Below are positions 37,737-38,050 of a stretch of DNA of 38,050 nt, piece after piece. Each line of letters begins with the position of its first letter. Within the stretch, counting starts at the first letter, position 1. The stretch covers positions 1 through 38,050 of IMG/VR virus record IMGVR_UViG_3300031977_000306. One strand, given 5' to 3'. Below the pieces are notes generated by a model, which was not told the DNA's origin, searched no databases, and worked only from the letters and a program-made list of their open reading frames with translations. The position numbers were made by a program, and so were the translations under genes. The stretch is from a virus.

Positions 37737-38050
37737 CTAGTATCCAAATGTAGAATCTGAAGGAGCATATATTTCTCGCTTCAGATTTCTCATTCTTTCT
37801 AATGGGCTTTCCATTCTTGGTCTGCTCATTATCATATATCTTAACGCATCGTATGCGTGGTCTGAAGCATGAGTATCCACGTCTTCAGGGTTGGTCTTCG
37901 ATAATGGTATACTCTGGAGTTCTCGTATTAGATTTGGGCAAGTATTAAATATTTGCAGTTTTGGTCTACCATTCTCTCTGACCTTTAGGAACTCGTGTAT
38001 TTGAATTTTACCCTGTATACGATTCTTGTCTGCTCGTCTGAGCTTATGAC
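37737..38050 (-). CDS. Terminase large subunit, C-terminal end (5' part outside window)
   Basis: Reading the minus strand from the window edge gives about 104 codons ending DSTFGY. The stretch FNTCPNLIRELQSIPLSK, then EDVDTHASDHAYDALRYM, is the end of the terminase nuclease domain; the Asp of DHAYDALRY is the third catalytic acidic residue of this RNase H-like nuclease. Terminase packages DNA through the portal encoded next. The ATPase half lies beyond the window, so packaging mode cannot be judged. Confidence 0.92.
   Translation of the reverse strand, partial: HKLRRADKNRIQGKIQIHEFLKVRENGRPKLQIFNTCPNLIRELQSIPLSKTNPEDVDTHASDHAYDALRYMIMSRPRMESPLERMRNLKREIYAPSDSTFGY

Noticed and set aside
1-38050. 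Signs of lysogeny (integrase, repressor, attachment site), tRNA genes or a phage RNA polymerase
   Set aside because: None could be recognised on either strand; the missing genome ends could still carry them.

Overview
The window is a contiguous piece of an AT-rich, tailed double-stranded DNA phage genome, most likely a marine virus of podovirus morphology. The evidence is a T7-type DNA polymerase, T7-type endonuclease I, a portal / tail-adaptor / nozzle set with no sheath, tape-measure or baseplate genes, very large internal-virion-like proteins, and a class I ribonucleotide reductase of the kind common in ocean phages. I see no integrase, repressor, tRNA, CRISPR array or insertion sequence. 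No RNA polymerase gene lies in the window, so assignment to an Autographiviridae-like group is open. Both ends are cut: the left end is inside DNA polymerase and the right end is inside the large terminase.

Layout. Positions 1-6039 (plus strand) form a tightly overlapping replication and nucleotide-metabolism operon: DNA polymerase (C-terminus), HNH endonuclease, PD-(D/E)XK exonuclease, a small protein, endonuclease I, a DUF3310 protein, NrdA, a zinc-ribbon protein, NrdB and a small protein. A hairpin at 6032-6054 separates this operon from everything else, which is on the minus strand and reads from 38050 down to 6060. The order is large terminase, portal, an overprinted 77-residue protein, a 335-residue capsid-region protein, a small frame-broken gene, scaffold, major capsid protein, UUCG-loop terminator, a small protein, tail adaptor, nozzle, a giant tail fibre with about 44 beta-roll-like repeats and an S74 self-cleaving chaperone, small proteins, a 1054-residue protein with 42 perfectly phased 11-residue repeats, three internal-virion candidates, a 1559-residue internal-virion-like protein, lysozyme and holin candidates.

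The accessory region, 6060-11260, follows directly on the lysis genes and uses the same coupled-start arrangement: CsgF, CsgG, a curlin-like repeat protein, a FecR-domain protein, a CHASE2 membrane adenylate/guanylate cyclase, and Hsp20. This reads as a phage-borne outer-membrane secretion and surface module (CsgG pore, CsgF, secreted amyloid-like substrate) joined to a periplasmic-sensor cyclase. hsp20 has its own consensus sigma-70 promoter inside the end of the cyclase gene and a short leader whose last hairpin buries the Shine-Dalgarno sequence with a UUGCU/AGGA pairing, the signature of ROSE-type RNA thermometers.

The strongest candidates for something undescribed are (1) the CsgF-CsgG-curlin-FecR-CHASE2 cyclase block in a lytic-type phage late operon, (2) the thermometer-controlled phage hsp20, (3) the 42-unit hendecad rod protein, and (4) the gene overprinted on the portal C-terminus. 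All function calls come from reading motifs by eye; no database search or structure prediction was run.
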